Source: Marinomonas ushuaiensis DSM 15871 (lineage in GTDB: Bacteria; Pseudomonadota; Gammaproteobacteria; Pseudomonadales; Marinomonadaceae). Taken from it: 64,000 nt of DNA. Of this stretch, positions 19,114-27,622 are shown piece after piece. Each line of letters starts with the position of its first letter. The first letter of the stretch is position 1. A model generated the notes under the pieces. The model worked only from the letters and a program-made list of their open reading frames with translations, did no database searches and had not been told where the DNA came from. The position numbers were made by a program, and so were the translations under genes. Where the stretch lies: positions 62,001 to 126,000 of the forward strand of contig NZ_JAMB01000006.1 of the NCBI RefSeq assembly GCF_000521805.1. Direction: 5' to 3'.

Positions 19114-19569
19114 CTATCTTATAAGAAAGTTGTTAATTTGATTAAACCTTTCTCGATTGGCGCCAAGATCAGAGTACCCAGCACGAGAAGCAGAACGAAA
19201 ATGCACAACACTGTCCGCTTCTGGTAAATAGAATTCGACATCATCAATATAGCCAATCAATTTACTTTTCACTTCAAAATGAACATAACCCAGCTCGCTA
19301 CTTACAATTCGCACATTACTACTGGTTAGTAAAAGAGATTCAATTTGAAGTTGTGTTTCTTTTCGATCACCGCGGTAAACAATAGGCTCAACGTAATGAG
19401 TCGCATCTTCAGGATCAGCTTGAGTTGATACGCAATTTGGCGATATAGGACATGAGCTAAATTGACCATCAACAACACCAAGCCCTTCAGGCAATCGATT
19501 ACTCATAACCACATAAACACAAAACCCTACAACTAAGGCAACAATCAAGGCAAATATCCAGCGAACCAT
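19114..19569 (-). CDS. DUF1499 protein, membrane-anchored
   Basis: This 151-aa protein has one N-terminal membrane helix (WIFALIVALVVGFCVYVVM) and an exported domain with the DUF1499 signature. The signature is seen as SPNCVSTQA near residue 44, YVHFEVKSKLIGYIDDVEFYL near 95 and VHFRSASRAGYSDLGANRERF near 121. The biochemical role of DUF1499 is not known. It lies between rluB and the RstA-like regulator on the same strand with short gaps, so it may share the rluB transcript. Confidence 0.8.
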   Translation of the reverse strand: MVRWIFALIVALVVGFCVYVVMSNRLPEGLGVVDGQFSSCPISPNCVSTQADPEDATHYVEPIVYRGDRKETQLQIESLLLTSSNVRIVSSELGYVHFEVKSKLIGYIDDVEFYLPEADSVVHFRSASRAGYSDLGANRERFNQINNFLIR

Positions 19570-19598
19570 GCTTCTACGACTCCTAACCGTTTTTTACA

Positions 19599-20501
19599 TT
19601 AACGAAATGATCTTTTACCTGGTTTTTTAGGTTTAAACTCAGGTTTGTCACTACTTTGCCAATCAAAGCCTTTATTAGAAGAGCGACGTGCTCCGCCTGC
19701 TGTGGCTTTGTTTTTGTGACGTTTAAGCTCAAGCTTTTGCTGCTGCGTTTTCGGTTTCAATTCCGCAACTTTAAGATCCACCATAGAACACAATGAACTT
19801 ACTTCGGAGTCTTCCATTTCAACCCAACGACCTACTTTCGCCTTAGAAGGCAAGAAGATCGGTCCAAAACGCACACGTTTCAAGCGGTTAACTTTAACAC
19901 CTTGAGATTCCCATAAACGGCGAACTTCTCGGTTACGGCCTTCCATCAAACACACATAGAACCAACGGTTGATACCTTCACCACCGCCATCAACAATGTC
20001 AGTGAATTTAGCTATACCATCATCCATCATCACGCCTTTTTTCAAGGCTGCTGTATTTTCTTCGGTCACTTCACCCATTACACGGACAAGGTATTCACGA
20101 TCGATCTCTGTTGATGGGTGCATTAATCTATTTGCTAATTCACCATCCGTAGTAAAAAGTAATAGCCCAGATGTATTAATGTCCAAACGGCCTACTGCAA
20201 TCCAACGCTCACCCCGTAATTTAGGCAATTTGTCAAATACCGTTGGTCGTCCTTCTGGGTCTTTTCGAGTACAAACTTCACCTTCCGGTTTGTTATAAAT
20301 AATGACTCGACGATTTTCACCTGCTTCTGCCGCAATAATAGAATAACCATCTATTGTAATTGCGTCGGTCAAGCTAACACGGTCACCCAATGTTGCTACT
20401 TCGCCATTTACTGTCACTCTTCCTTCGCGGATACGAGTTTCCATTTCACGACGTGAACCTTGACCAGCTCTGGCTAATACTTTTTGTAACTTTTCGTCCA
20501 T
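19599..20501 (-). CDS. rluB: 23S rRNA pseudouridine(2605) synthase
   Basis: RluB converts U2605 of 23S rRNA to pseudouridine. An S4 RNA-binding domain opens the protein ([24 protein letters not shown]). The catalytic domain has the Asp-bearing motif [19 protein letters not shown] and [11 protein letters not shown] basic tail (residues about 255-300) is typical of RluB. I choose ATG 20501, six bases after AAGAGG; the frame runs 11 codons further, to 20534. The neighbours yciO and yciV upstream reproduce the E. coli trpH-yciO-rluB locus. Confidence 0.92.
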   Translation of the reverse strand: MDEKLQKVLARAGQGSRREMETRIREGRVTVNGEVATLGDRVSLTDAITIDGYSIIAAEAGENRRVIIYNKPEGEVCTRKDPEGRPTVFDKLPKLRGERWIAVGRLDINTSGLLLFTTDGELANRLMHPSTEIDREYLVRVMGEVTEENTAALKKGVMMDDGIAKFTDIVDGGGEGINRWFYVCLMEGRNREVRRLWESQGVKVNRLKRVRFGPIFLPSKAKVGRWVEMEDSEVSSLCSMVDLKVAELKPKTQQQKLELKRHKNKATAGGARRSSNKGFDWQSSDKPEFKPKKPGKRSFR

Positions 20502-20614
20502 TACGAACCTCTTAGAGGGAATGCTTCTCAGCAACCCAGTTTGAATAAAATTTTGTTAATTATCTACATTATAGGCCACAGACAGTGGGCCTTGACAGCT
20601 GAATATGAAACATT

Positions 20615-21235
20615 TTACGAAAATGGTGCTGGATCACCTGCGCCAACACGAATGACTTCTATTTTATCAGCATCCATTTGCACAACAGTCGTTGGTTGCA
20701 AGCCACAAAACCCACCATCAATGACTAAATCGAGTGCATGCTCTAAAGTGTCTCGAATATCATAAGGATCTGTCATTGGGTCTGTGTCACCAGGCAATAT
20801 TAGAGAGGCACTCATTATCGGCTCACCTAATTCCTCTAATAATGCAGAAACAATTTTATTATTTGGAATCCGAATGCCTATAGTTTTTCTTTTGGGATGC
20901 AATAATCGCCTTGGCACTTCTGATGTTGCGCTAAAAATAAAAGTATAAGGGCCCGGAGTATTATGCTTTAGCAATCGATACAGGCGATTATCAAAACGCG
21001 CGTAAGTCGATATTTCAGACAAATCACGACATACCAAAGTAAAATTGTGTTTATCATCTAAACGACGAATGGCCCTGATTCGATCCAATGCTGATTTATC
21101 ACCAAGATGGCAACCAAAGGAATACCCGCAGTCTGTTGGATAAGCAATGACGCCGCCATTACGAATCACTTCTGCCGCTTGTTTCACCAAACGAGACTGA
21201 GGGTTTTCTGAATGTATTTGAAAAAACTGACTCAA
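20615..21235 (-). CDS. yciO: YciO, Sua5/TsaC-superfamily protein
   Basis: The 206-aa protein belongs to the YrdC/Sua5 fold that makes threonylcarbamoyl-AMP for tRNA t6A, but the YciO branch is distinct from TsaC and its cellular role is less certain. It aligns with E. coli YciO from MSQFFQIH through GGVIAYPTDCGYSFGC, NFTLVCRDLSEISTYA, RRLLHPKRKTIGIRIPNN and the C-terminal RVGAGDPAPFS. It sits between yciV and rluB on one strand as in enterobacteria. Confidence 0.92.
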   Translation of the reverse strand: MSQFFQIHSENPQSRLVKQAAEVIRNGGVIAYPTDCGYSFGCHLGDKSALDRIRAIRRLDDKHNFTLVCRDLSEISTYARFDNRLYRLLKHNTPGPYTFIFSATSEVPRRLLHPKRKTIGIRIPNNKIVSALLEELGEPIMSASLILPGDTDPMTDPYDIRDTLEHALDLVIDGGFCGLQPTTVVQMDADKIEVIRVGAGDPAPFS

Positions 21236-21317
21236 GGCAATCTCCGCTTACAAAAAACTGATTAAAACACTAATTAAAACCAAATAACCTACCGACAACA
21301 ACGGCCTAAATAAAACA

Positions 21318-22169
21318 TTAGCCCCAAGTTTGCCAAACTAAATCCACTTTAGTTTCATGTATTTGGGTGTATTTACCAACCTGCATCCAAGGCCCAAACG
21401 GACCATGATAATCACTTCCAACGGACGCTTTTAGATCAAATTCAGCAGACAATCGCTCTAATAATCGCACGCTATCTGGTCGCTCATTTCCTGATGCGAC
21501 CTCCATTCCTGTGCCTCCCCATTTTTTAAAATCAGTTAACAAGCGTTTTAATTTCGTCACTGTCAGTGGATAGCGTTTAGGGTGAGCTAAAATCAATTCT
21601 ATATTTTGACCAGACAAAGAGTTCAAAACACCTTCAAGCTCAGGCCAAACATCCCGAAGCTGTCCTAAATGCTTATTCCCTAAATAACGATCGAAGGCTT
21701 TATTGCCATCTTTCACAAAACCTTTTTCCACCAGTAAACTTGCGAAGTGCGGTCGACCAAGCTGGCTTTTACCAGCCAATGCAACCGCTTCATCGTATAA
21801 GTCAGGCAAGCCTTGCTTTACTAAGAGGTCAGCAATACGACGTGCTCTATCAAGACGTATCATCTGATTTTTTTCAACAATTGATAACAAAGCTGAATTA
21901 TCTGAAGTGAAATTCAATGCCACCATATGCAAGGGAATACCATTCCATTGTGTCGATAATTCAACGCCATTAATAAAACTCAACCCATGCTCTGCCGCTC
22001 TTTGGCTCGCTTCAACGAGTCCATCTAACGTGTCATGATCAGTAAGGGCAAACAAAGAAACATCTTGCTCTACTGCAAGATCAACCAGTTCAGTTGGCGA
22101 AAGACGACCATCTGAGCGAGTAGAATGTGTGTGTAAATCGACTTTTCTGTAACTCGCAGTTTCAGGCAT
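21318..22169 (-). CDS. rnm: PHP-domain 5'-3' exonuclease RNase AM (YciV/TrpH)
   Basis: The PHP phosphoesterase fold is shown by KVDLHTHSTRSDG at residues 9-21, LFALTDHDTLDG near 36, NGVELSTQW near 66, LILAHPKRYPL near 192 and VGSDYHGPF near 255. These supply the metal-binding His and Asp residues. The E. coli homologue is a 5'-3' exoribonuclease that matures the 5' ends of 5S, 16S and 23S rRNA and also hydrolyses 3',5'-bisnucleotides. Length (283 aa) and context beside yciO match. Confidence 0.9.
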   Translation of the reverse strand: MPETASYRKVDLHTHSTRSDGRLSPTELVDLAVEQDVSLFALTDHDTLDGLVEASQRAAEHGLSFINGVELSTQWNGIPLHMVALNFTSDNSALLSIVEKNQMIRLDRARRIADLLVKQGLPDLYDEAVALAGKSQLGRPHFASLLVEKGFVKDGNKAFDRYLGNKHLGQLRDVWPELEGVLNSLSGQNIELILAHPKRYPLTVTKLKRLLTDFKKWGGTGMEVASGNERPDSVRLLERLSAEFDLKASVGSDYHGPFGPWMQVGKYTQIHETKVDLVWQTWG

Positions 22170-22321
22170 AGATTGATTGTTCTTTAAAAGGAATGATGTT
22201 TATCATTAGAACAGCATACATAAATTGGTTTTTATATGAAAATACTATTCGATATGACCGTTCTTTTTATTCTGCTACAAGATATTCATCTTTCATCACA
22301 CTTACAAAATAAGGAATAGAC

Positions 22322-22624
22322 ATGCTGTACTCCATTATTGGCACAGATGTAACAAATAGCCTAGCCGCTCGTCAAAAAGCACGTCCTGAACATTTAGCTC
22401 GTTTAACCACATTACAAAATGAAGGCCGCTTAGTATTAGCTGGACCAAACCCAGCCATTGATTCCGACAACCCGGGCGACACAGGCTTTACTGGTAGTGT
22501 AGTTGTGGCTGAATTCCCTAGCCTTGAAGCAGCAAAAACTTGGGCAGACAGTGACCCTTATGTAGCAGCTGGAGTTTATGAGAGTGTCTCAGTAAAACCA
22601 TTCAAACAAGTTTTTCCGAACTAG
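22322..22624 (+). CDS. yciI: YciI-family protein
   Basis: The 100-aa protein has the YciI dimeric ferredoxin-like fold with [25 protein letters not shown] at the start, [15 protein letters not shown] in the middle and [27 protein letters not shown] at the end. The conserved His (residue 23) and Asp (DPY) that form the presumed active site are present. Function in the cell is not established. It is divergent from yciV and ends at a strong hairpin terminator. Confidence 0.9.
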   Translation: MLYSIIGTDVTNSLAARQKARPEHLARLTTLQNEGRLVLAGPNPAIDSDNPGDTGFTGSVVVAEFPSLEAAKTWADSDPYVAAGVYESVSVKPFKQVFPN

Positions 22625-22642
22625 TTCATTATTGATAAAACA

Positions 22643-22684
22643 AAAAATGCCGCAAAGAACACATTGTTTCTTTACGGCATTTTT
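22643..22684. terminator. Bidirectional terminator between yciI and the Rdx gene
   Basis: The outer arms AAAAATGCCG (22643-22652) and CGGCATTTTT (22675-22684) are perfect. An inner AAAGAA/TTCTTT pair extends the stem past one mismatch. A- and T-runs on the two sides allow action on both convergent genes. Confidence 0.88.
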
Positions 22685-22715
22685 ATTAGATACTTAGTGA
22701 GCGACTAATAAGAAG

Positions 22716-22997
22716 CTAAGCTTTTACATCTGAATGCCCAAGATCTCTTTCTGGATCAATCTCATCACGCATTCTTTGTTTTAATACTTTGGCTTCTGGA
22801 AATCCCTCTTCTGCTTTTCGACACCAAATTTCTTTGCCATTTACGCGCACTTTAAAAATCCCACCTTGAGTTGGCAATAAAGTGACACTTTTTATGTCAT
22901 CGTCAAAAGTGGTTAACAGCTCTTGAGCCAACCAAGCTGCGCGCAACATCCAACGACATAACGTACAATACTCAATTTCTACAGCAGCAGTTCGCAT
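22716..22997 (-). CDS. SelW/Rdx-family thioredoxin-like protein
   Basis: This 93-aa protein has the Rdx signature: a CxxC near the N-terminus (EYCTLCRWMLRAAWLAQEL, Cys 11 and Cys 14), then VTLLPTQGGIFKVRVNG and a GFPEAKVLKQRMRD segment. Proteins of this family in animals often carry selenocysteine at the second position. Here both are plain cysteines, encoded without an in-frame TGA. A thiol-redox role is likely but no partner is known. It stands alone and a GTGGTG/CACCAC palindrome lies just upstream (23041-23059). Confidence 0.85.
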   Translation of the reverse strand: MRTAAVEIEYCTLCRWMLRAAWLAQELLTTFDDDIKSVTLLPTQGGIFKVRVNGKEIWCRKAEEGFPEAKVLKQRMRDEIDPERDLGHSDVKA

Positions 22998-23083
22998 TTG
23001 CTTTCTCTCCAGTAAATTAACAAAACTCTCTTTTTACTATGTGGTGATTAAAACACCACAATGTAAAAGAACTTAAAAACGTC

Positions 23084-23112
23084 TTGGCATGTTATGACAC
23101 GCCTCCTATTAT
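23084..23112 (+). promoter_or_regulatory. Sigma-70 promoter of ppiA
   Basis: TTGGCA at 23084-23089 and TATTAT at 23107-23112 are separated by exactly 17 bases and lie 31 bases before the ppiA start codon. Both boxes match five of six consensus bases. Confidence 0.65.
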
Positions 23113-23142
23113 TGGCGTATATATTAATAAGGAAACCAACCT

Positions 23143-23694
23143 ATGTATAAATCTATCATTACTGGACTTGCTCTACTCGCTTTTTGCACTCAAGCACAAG
23201 CGGTTGAAGTAGACATTCTAACAAGCCAAGGCACAATTCGCATCGATTTAAACGAAGAAGCTGCACCGAAAACAGTTGAAAATTTCTTACGCTATGTCGA
23301 TGAAGGCTTCTACGACGACACTATTTTCCATCGTGTGATTCGTGGCTTCATGGTACAAGGTGGTGGTTTTACCGAAGACCTAGAACGCAAAAACACACAT
23401 AAAGCCGTGGCTTATGAAGGTGACAACCAACTCAGCAATAACCGTGGCACCATCGCCATGGCTCGCACTCAAGATCCAAACAGCGCGACATCACAATTCT
23501 TCATCAACCAAGTCGATAACAACTTCCTGAATCACGGCGCTCGTGGCGGGGCTGGTTACACAGTATTTGGTCAGGTCGTATCTGGCATGGGTATTATGGA
23601 CACCATTTCTGCTTTACCAACGGGCTCAGTGGGCCCATATCAAAACGTACCCAATACGCCTGTTATCATTAAGAGCGTCACGCGTGTTAACTAG
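23143..23694 (+). CDS. ppiA: Periplasmic peptidyl-prolyl cis-trans isomerase (cyclophilin)
   Basis: This prolyl isomerase assists folding of exported proteins. A signal peptide (MYKSIITGLALLAFCTQAQA) ends in an AQA cleavage site at residue 20. The cyclophilin core follows, with FHRVIRGFMVQGGG, NRGTIAMART, SATSQFFINQVDN and YTVFGQVVSGMG. These include the catalytic Arg and the Gln and Phe of the binding pocket. The 183-aa length is close to E. coli PpiA. The mnmC gene starts inside its last codons, so the two are probably co-transcribed. Confidence 0.92.
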   Translation: MYKSIITGLALLAFCTQAQAVEVDILTSQGTIRIDLNEEAAPKTVENFLRYVDEGFYDDTIFHRVIRGFMVQGGGFTEDLERKNTHKAVAYEGDNQLSNNRGTIAMARTQDPNSATSQFFINQVDNNFLNHGARGGAGYTVFGQVVSGMGIMDTISALPTGSVGPYQNVPNTPVIIKSVTRVN

Positions 23695-25711
23695 TTACCG
23701 ATTACAACAACCTACATTAAGCTGGGGCGAAGATGGCGCACCTCATTCTACCCAGTTTGATGATGTGTATTTTGATAAAGAATCTGGATTAGAAGAAACG
23801 CGTTATGTTTTTTTAAAGCACAACAATCTTGCTGAGCGCTGGGCAGAGTTAAAACAAAACGCTTTTGTGATTGCGGAAACGGGGTTTGGTACAGGGTTAA
23901 ATTTCTTATGCGCATGGCAAGCATTTTTAAACGATGCACCAAGAGATAAACAACTGCACTTTATTTCCGTTGAGAAATATCCTCTTACTAAAGAAACACT
24001 AAAAGCGTCCTTAAAAATGTGGCCGTCTATTGATGTTTTTAGCCAACAATTAATCGAAGCTTATCCAGAAGTCTGTCATGGTTTTCATCGTATTGAGCTT
24101 GAACAAGGTCGTGTTCAACTCACACTCTGGTTCGGTGAAGCAGAGGAAGGTTTTGCCGCTCTAAATGCCGATGTGGATGCCTGGTTTCTCGATGGTTTTG
24201 CACCAAGCAAAAATCCGGAAATGTGGACAGATAAGCTCTTCCAACACATTCATAGATTAAGTCACCAAGGAACAACCTGCTCAACATTCACCGCAGCAGG
24301 TATTGTACGACGAGGCTTAAGAGACGTTGGTTTTGAAGTTAAAAAAGTAAAAGGCTTTGGTCAAAAAAGAGAAATGGTCATTGGTGAGTTAACTCAAGCC
24401 AGCCGACCTTTGACAGAGCGAATGTCACAAGACCAAGCTTGGTTCAATGTACGACAAGAAGCTTCCACCCAAACCACGAAAGTCTTAGTTATTGGTTCAG
24501 GTTTAGCCGGTGCAAATACGGCTTACGCATTGGCTCAGCAAGGCGTTAGTGTCGTCGTTTGGGAGAAAGGCGATCATATTGCTTGCGCGGCATCTGGCAA
24601 CCCTCAAGGCATGCTTTACCCAAAGCTCACTGCACAAGACTCTTTTATTAATCGTTTTTACTTATCTGCATACTTACACGCGACACGCCTTTACGCTAAG
24701 CTTGATAAAAATAAAACATTTTGGGATCAATGTGGTCTTATTCAAATTCCAAAAAATGATAAAGAGCACGAGCGATTTCAAAAACTCTTACAAACAAAAC
24801 TCTACCCTAAGAGTATTTTGCAAGCTTCAGAAGAAAAGTCAGGAAGCCTACTGTTACAATTGTCTGGTTGGGTGGCTCCCGCCGAATTATGTCGCGCCCT
24901 TCTAGATCATGACAATATTGAAGTAAAACTCAATACAGCTTTAGAGCAACTCAAACAGATCAAGCCGACACAAAATAACTCTCAAGAAGACAACCAAACT
25001 CATATTCAATGGCAAGCAACATCCGGCGCCCAAGAACAGCGCTTTTCCCATATCGTATTTTGCACAGCAAACGATACGAACGATTTAAATATCATTGATA
25101 AAGCACCAACCATATCTGTTCGCGGGCAAGTCTCCAGCTTAACCGTAGAAAGTGCCATTCAAGCTTGCTCAGAAAAAGACGAACCAGTCAGTAAACTGTC
25201 TATTCAAAAGGTGTTGTGTGAATTTGGTTATGTATCACCGCCGATGGACGGACTAATACATTTTGGCTCAACTTATGATCTGGAAGATAACAACACCAAA
25301 ATACACGATGAAGATCACAAGAAAAATCTAACGATTTTAGAGAATCTTCTCGAAATACCAAATAATACCTTCATGACCAAAGATTGTAAGGGAAGAGTGT
25401 CATTTCGTTGCGCGGTATCCGATCACACCCCTATCGTTGGCCCAGCACAATCAGAAAACGCCTATCGACAGGCTTATATTAATTTAACCAAAAACGCGAA
25501 ATGGAAATCAGACAAGGTAGAAGAGTTCATAAGTCAGCTCTACATTAATATTGGACACGGTTCGAGAGGATTAATTTCCACCCCATTAAGCGGGAATTAC
25601 ATAGCCAGTTTAATAACCAATACTCCTTCACCGTTAGAGCAGGAAATCATCTATAAATTGCACCCTAGTCGATTTATCATCCGTGAATTAAAACGAAGCC
25701 AAGGCAGTTAA
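23684..25711 (+). CDS. mnmC: Bifunctional tRNA mnm5s2U biosynthesis protein
   Basis: MnmC finishes the wobble modification mnm5(s2)U34. The FAD domain removes the carboxymethyl group of cmnm5U and the methyltransferase domain then methylates nm5U. The methyltransferase half has ETGFGTGLNFL and DAWFLDGFAPSKNPEMW. The oxidoreductase half starts with VIGSGLAGANTAYALA and contains CAASGNPQGMLYPKL. I choose GTG 23684, which overlaps the ppiA end by 11 bases and follows AAGAG. The frame stays open to 23543, but that part is only the ppiA sequence in another frame. The protein is then 675 aa, normal for MnmC. Confidence 0.92.
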   Translation: MLTSYRLQQPTLSWGEDGAPHSTQFDDVYFDKESGLEETRYVFLKHNNLAERWAELKQNAFVIAETGFGTGLNFLCAWQAFLNDAPRDKQLHFISVEKYPLTKETLKASLKMWPSIDVFSQQLIEAYPEVCHGFHRIELEQGRVQLTLWFGEAEEGFAALNADVDAWFLDGFAPSKNPEMWTDKLFQHIHRLSHQGTTCSTFTAAGIVRRGLRDVGFEVKKVKGFGQKREMVIGELTQASRPLTERMSQDQAWFNVRQEASTQTTKVLVIGSGLAGANTAYALAQQGVSVVVWEKGDHIACAASGNPQGMLYPKLTAQDSFINRFYLSAYLHATRLYAKLDKNKTFWDQCGLIQIPKNDKEHERFQKLLQTKLYPKSILQASEEKSGSLLLQLSGWVAPAELCRALLDHDNIEVKLNTALEQLKQIKPTQNNSQEDNQTHIQWQATSGAQEQRFSHIVFCTANDTNDLNIIDKAPTISVRGQVSSLTVESAIQACSEKDEPVSKLSIQKVLCEFGYVSPPMDGLIHFGSTYDLEDNNTKIHDEDHKKNLTILENLLEIPNNTFMTKDCKGRVSFRCAVSDHTPIVGPAQSENAYRQAYINLTKNAKWKSDKVEEFISQLYINIGHGSRGLISTPLSGNYIASLITNTPSPLEQEIIYKLHPSRFIIRELKRSQGS

Positions 25712-25717
25712 TCATTT

Positions 25718-25764
25718 CCAAAAGTAACCATATGAGTCCTATCGACTCATATGGTTACTTTTGG
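25718..25764. repeat. Perfect 21-bp inverted repeat, possible terminator
   Basis: The arms at 25718-25738 and 25744-25764 are exact reverse complements around a 5-base loop. The element sits between convergent mnmC and the hypothetical gene at 25810. Such a long perfect stem without a clean T-run is stronger than usual for a terminator, though TTTTGG ends the 3' arm. Confidence 0.75.
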
Positions 25765-25809
25765 CATTTCAAGCCTGGTACATTCAACTCTAGTACATTC
25801 AAATCAATC

Positions 25810-26139
25810 CTATGACTCAAACAATTCACAAACACCTGGAATAATCTCAGCAAACTGATTGGCTGTCTGTTGACGATATATATATTTATTCAGTTCAGGC
25901 AACAATGCACGTAGCTTATCACTTAGTTGCAACAAGCTTGGATTCATTGGCTCATAAGGATAAATATGATCTTGCAAACTCAGTTTATGCAATTCATCTA
26001 GTTCATCTTGCAAAATACTTTTCATCGCGAAAAAACGGTCTTTCTGATTAATATCATTGGTTTCCCAATATGCGTCAGAGAAAGCAGCATTTAATTCATA
26101 AAAGATATGCAGTGCATCAGTAACATTTTTTTTAGACAT
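25810..26139 (-). CDS. Hypothetical protein, small helical
   Basis: I do not recognise this 109-aa protein. It is acidic, probably all-helical and without a signal peptide or membrane helix. The N-terminal half (DALHIFYELNAAFSDAYWET) is followed by DELDELHKLSLQDHIYPYEPMNP and a conserved-looking LRALLPELNKYIYRQQT. I place the start at 26139 (MSKKNVTD), five bases after GAGG; an ATG ten codons earlier has no ribosome site. It is divergent from cysE with an 83-base spacer, which may mean shared control but proves no link. Confidence 0.6.
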   Translation of the reverse strand: MSKKNVTDALHIFYELNAAFSDAYWETNDINQKDRFFAMKSILQDELDELHKLSLQDHIYPYEPMNPSLLQLSDKLRALLPELNKYIYRQQTANQFAEIIPGVCELFES

Positions 26140-26222
26140 ATTATCCTCATCTTTTTGAGCAATCTTCACATTGCCCCTTGTAATGTTTAACCCTAACCCT
26201 ATAACCTATATTCTAAACATGA

Positions 26223-27071
26223 ATGGATATAGGTGAATACCCCTTGAGTACAACAATGAGTCATGCCGTGACCTCGGACAATCTATGGCAATCCTTACAA
26301 GCCGAAGCTGAAAAGCTAGCAAAAGACGAACCCATTTTAGCCAGCTATTTTAACACTACCATCTTACGCCATGACTCATTATGTTCAGCATTAAGCTTTT
26401 TACTTGCCAGTAAATTAGACAGCATCTCAATTCCTGCCATGGTATTACGAGAAGTCTTCGAAGAAGCTATGGCAGATACTAACTCTGGCATTGTCAGATG
26501 TATCGAGCAAGATATTTTAGCGATAAAAGAAAGGGATGCCGCTTGCGACACCCTGACAACGCCTTTGTTGTTTTTTAAAGGCTTCCATGCTTTGCAAACT
26601 TATCGTGTTGCAAACTGGTTATGGAAACATAATAGAAAAAGTTTAGCCCTGTATCTACAAGGTCAAATGTCGATGGTGTTTAGTATCGACATTCACCCAG
26701 CGGCAACTATCGGATCAGGCATCATGCTTGACCACGCCACAGGGCTTGTCGTCGGTGAAACCTGCATTATTGAAGACAATGTATCGATTCTGCAATCTGT
26801 AACACTTGGCGGTACAGGTAAAGAACACGGTGATCGTCATCCTAAGATTCGTTCTGGTGTATTAATTGGCGCTGGGGCGAAAATTTTGGGTAATATCGAA
26901 ATTGGTGTCGGCGCGAAAATTGGCGCCGGTAGCGTTGTGTTAGAAGCCGTGGAACACCACACCACGGTAGCTGGCGTACCAGCTAAAGTGGTTGGACGTA
27001 ACACAGAAGGAGAGCCAGCCTTGGAAATGGACCACAACATCAACCATTGCCTTCGAGATTGTGCAGAATAG
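26223..27071 (+). CDS. cysE: Serine O-acetyltransferase
   Basis: CysE acetylates serine with acetyl-CoA in the first committed step of cysteine synthesis. The N-terminal helical domain (LWQSLQAEAEKLAKDEPILASYF) is followed by ADTNSGIVRCIEQDILAIKERD. A left-handed beta-helix of hexapeptide repeats includes DIHPAATIGSGIMLDHATGLVVGE and GGTGKEHGDRHPKI. The expected His-Asp pair is present. The start is uncertain: ATG 26223 lacks a ribosome site, while TTG 26244 has AGGTG eight bases upstream. The C-terminal tail ends in NHCLRDCAE rather than the Ile of enzymes that bind cysteine synthase, so complex formation is not obvious. Confidence 0.92.
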   Translation: MDIGEYPLSTTMSHAVTSDNLWQSLQAEAEKLAKDEPILASYFNTTILRHDSLCSALSFLLASKLDSISIPAMVLREVFEEAMADTNSGIVRCIEQDILAIKERDAACDTLTTPLLFFKGFHALQTYRVANWLWKHNRKSLALYLQGQMSMVFSIDIHPAATIGSGIMLDHATGLVVGETCIIEDNVSILQSVTLGGTGKEHGDRHPKIRSGVLIGAGAKILGNIEIGVGAKIGAGSVVLEAVEHHTTVAGVPAKVVGRNTEGEPALEMDHNINHCLRDCAE

Positions 27072-27103
27072 TACTTACCATCCGCCAATAAAACGAATCA
27101 ATG

Positions 27104-27129
27104 ATTACGATCTCAAATGAGGTCGTAAT
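27104..27129. terminator. Hairpin between convergent cysE and yheU
   Basis: Arms ATTACGATCTC (27104-27114) and GAGGTCGTAAT (27119-27129) pair with one G-U. The stem overlaps the yheU stop codon. No strong T-run follows, so it is only a probable terminator. Confidence 0.5.
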
Positions 27130-27349
27130 TGCTTAACGCATCCTTCGGTACCATCTTGATCGTTTCACTTTCCGTGTCAAACAACAAAAACGCTTCACCA
27201 GATTTAAGGTAGCGCAACGCTTGCTCTCGTTTCTGAGCAACTGACAAATCATAATCGCCATAGTCTGTACCATCTCGCGAAACAATATCATCTAAAATTT
27301 GCTCTAACGTGTCAGGCGATAATGAATCGTGTGGAATTAATGTATCCAA
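27113..27349 (-). CDS. yheU: YheU family protein (UPF0270)
   Basis: This 78-aa protein matches E. coli YheU, with LIPHDSLSPDTLEQILDDIVSRDGTDYGDYD at the start and YLKSGEAFLLFDTESETIKMVPKDAL at the end. The function of the family is unknown. It is convergent with cysE and divergent from mesX, from which it is separated by a 273-base AT-rich spacer. Confidence 0.85.
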   Translation of the reverse strand: MDTLIPHDSLSPDTLEQILDDIVSRDGTDYGDYDLSVAQKREQALRYLKSGEAFLLFDTESETIKMVPKDALSNYDLI

Positions 27350-27458
27350 TTAAAGTGCTCCATATTAATTAAAGAAAATGTTACACATCTAGCCTTTCGC
27401 TATTATGTCGGTGCAATAACACTGGATTTGTTCTAATGAGATCATGACAAAATAAACA

Positions 27459-27471
27459 TGAATTAAATTCA
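27459..27471. promoter_or_regulatory. MetR-type operator upstream of mesX
   Basis: The palindrome TGAATTAAATTCA fits the MetR consensus TGAA-N5-TTCA exactly. It lies 151 bases before the mesX start codon, where an activator would bind. A MetR gene is present at 15858-16784. It is the only perfect site I found in the intergenic regions I read. Confidence 0.65.
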
Positions 27472-27622
27472 ATAAAGCATAATATTAAATCATTTTATTC
27501 ATAATAACACTTCAGCATACACTATACCTACAGTTGATTATTCATTAAGCCGCTCACCATAAATCACAAAAGACAATGGGAGCCGCTTGATACCACTTTA
27601 GAAAATAGGATGCCAGATCACC

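Noticed and set aside
22192-22212. AATGAT-N4-ATCATT palindrome upstream of yciV, Fur-box-like
   Set aside because: The half-site spacing differs from the Fur consensus, and neither neighbour is an iron gene.
22716-22997. Selenoprotein with an in-frame TGA
   Set aside because: The CxxC is encoded by two ordinary cysteine codons, with no TGA or SECIS-like hairpin seen.
23543-23683. N-terminal extension of mnmC to 722 aa
   Set aside because: It is the ppiA coding sequence in another frame; MnmC similarity begins after the GTG at 23684.
24510-24905. 131-aa open frame on the plus strand inside mnmC
   Set aside because: It lies wholly within the FAD domain of mnmC in another frame and has no ribosome site or family resemblance.
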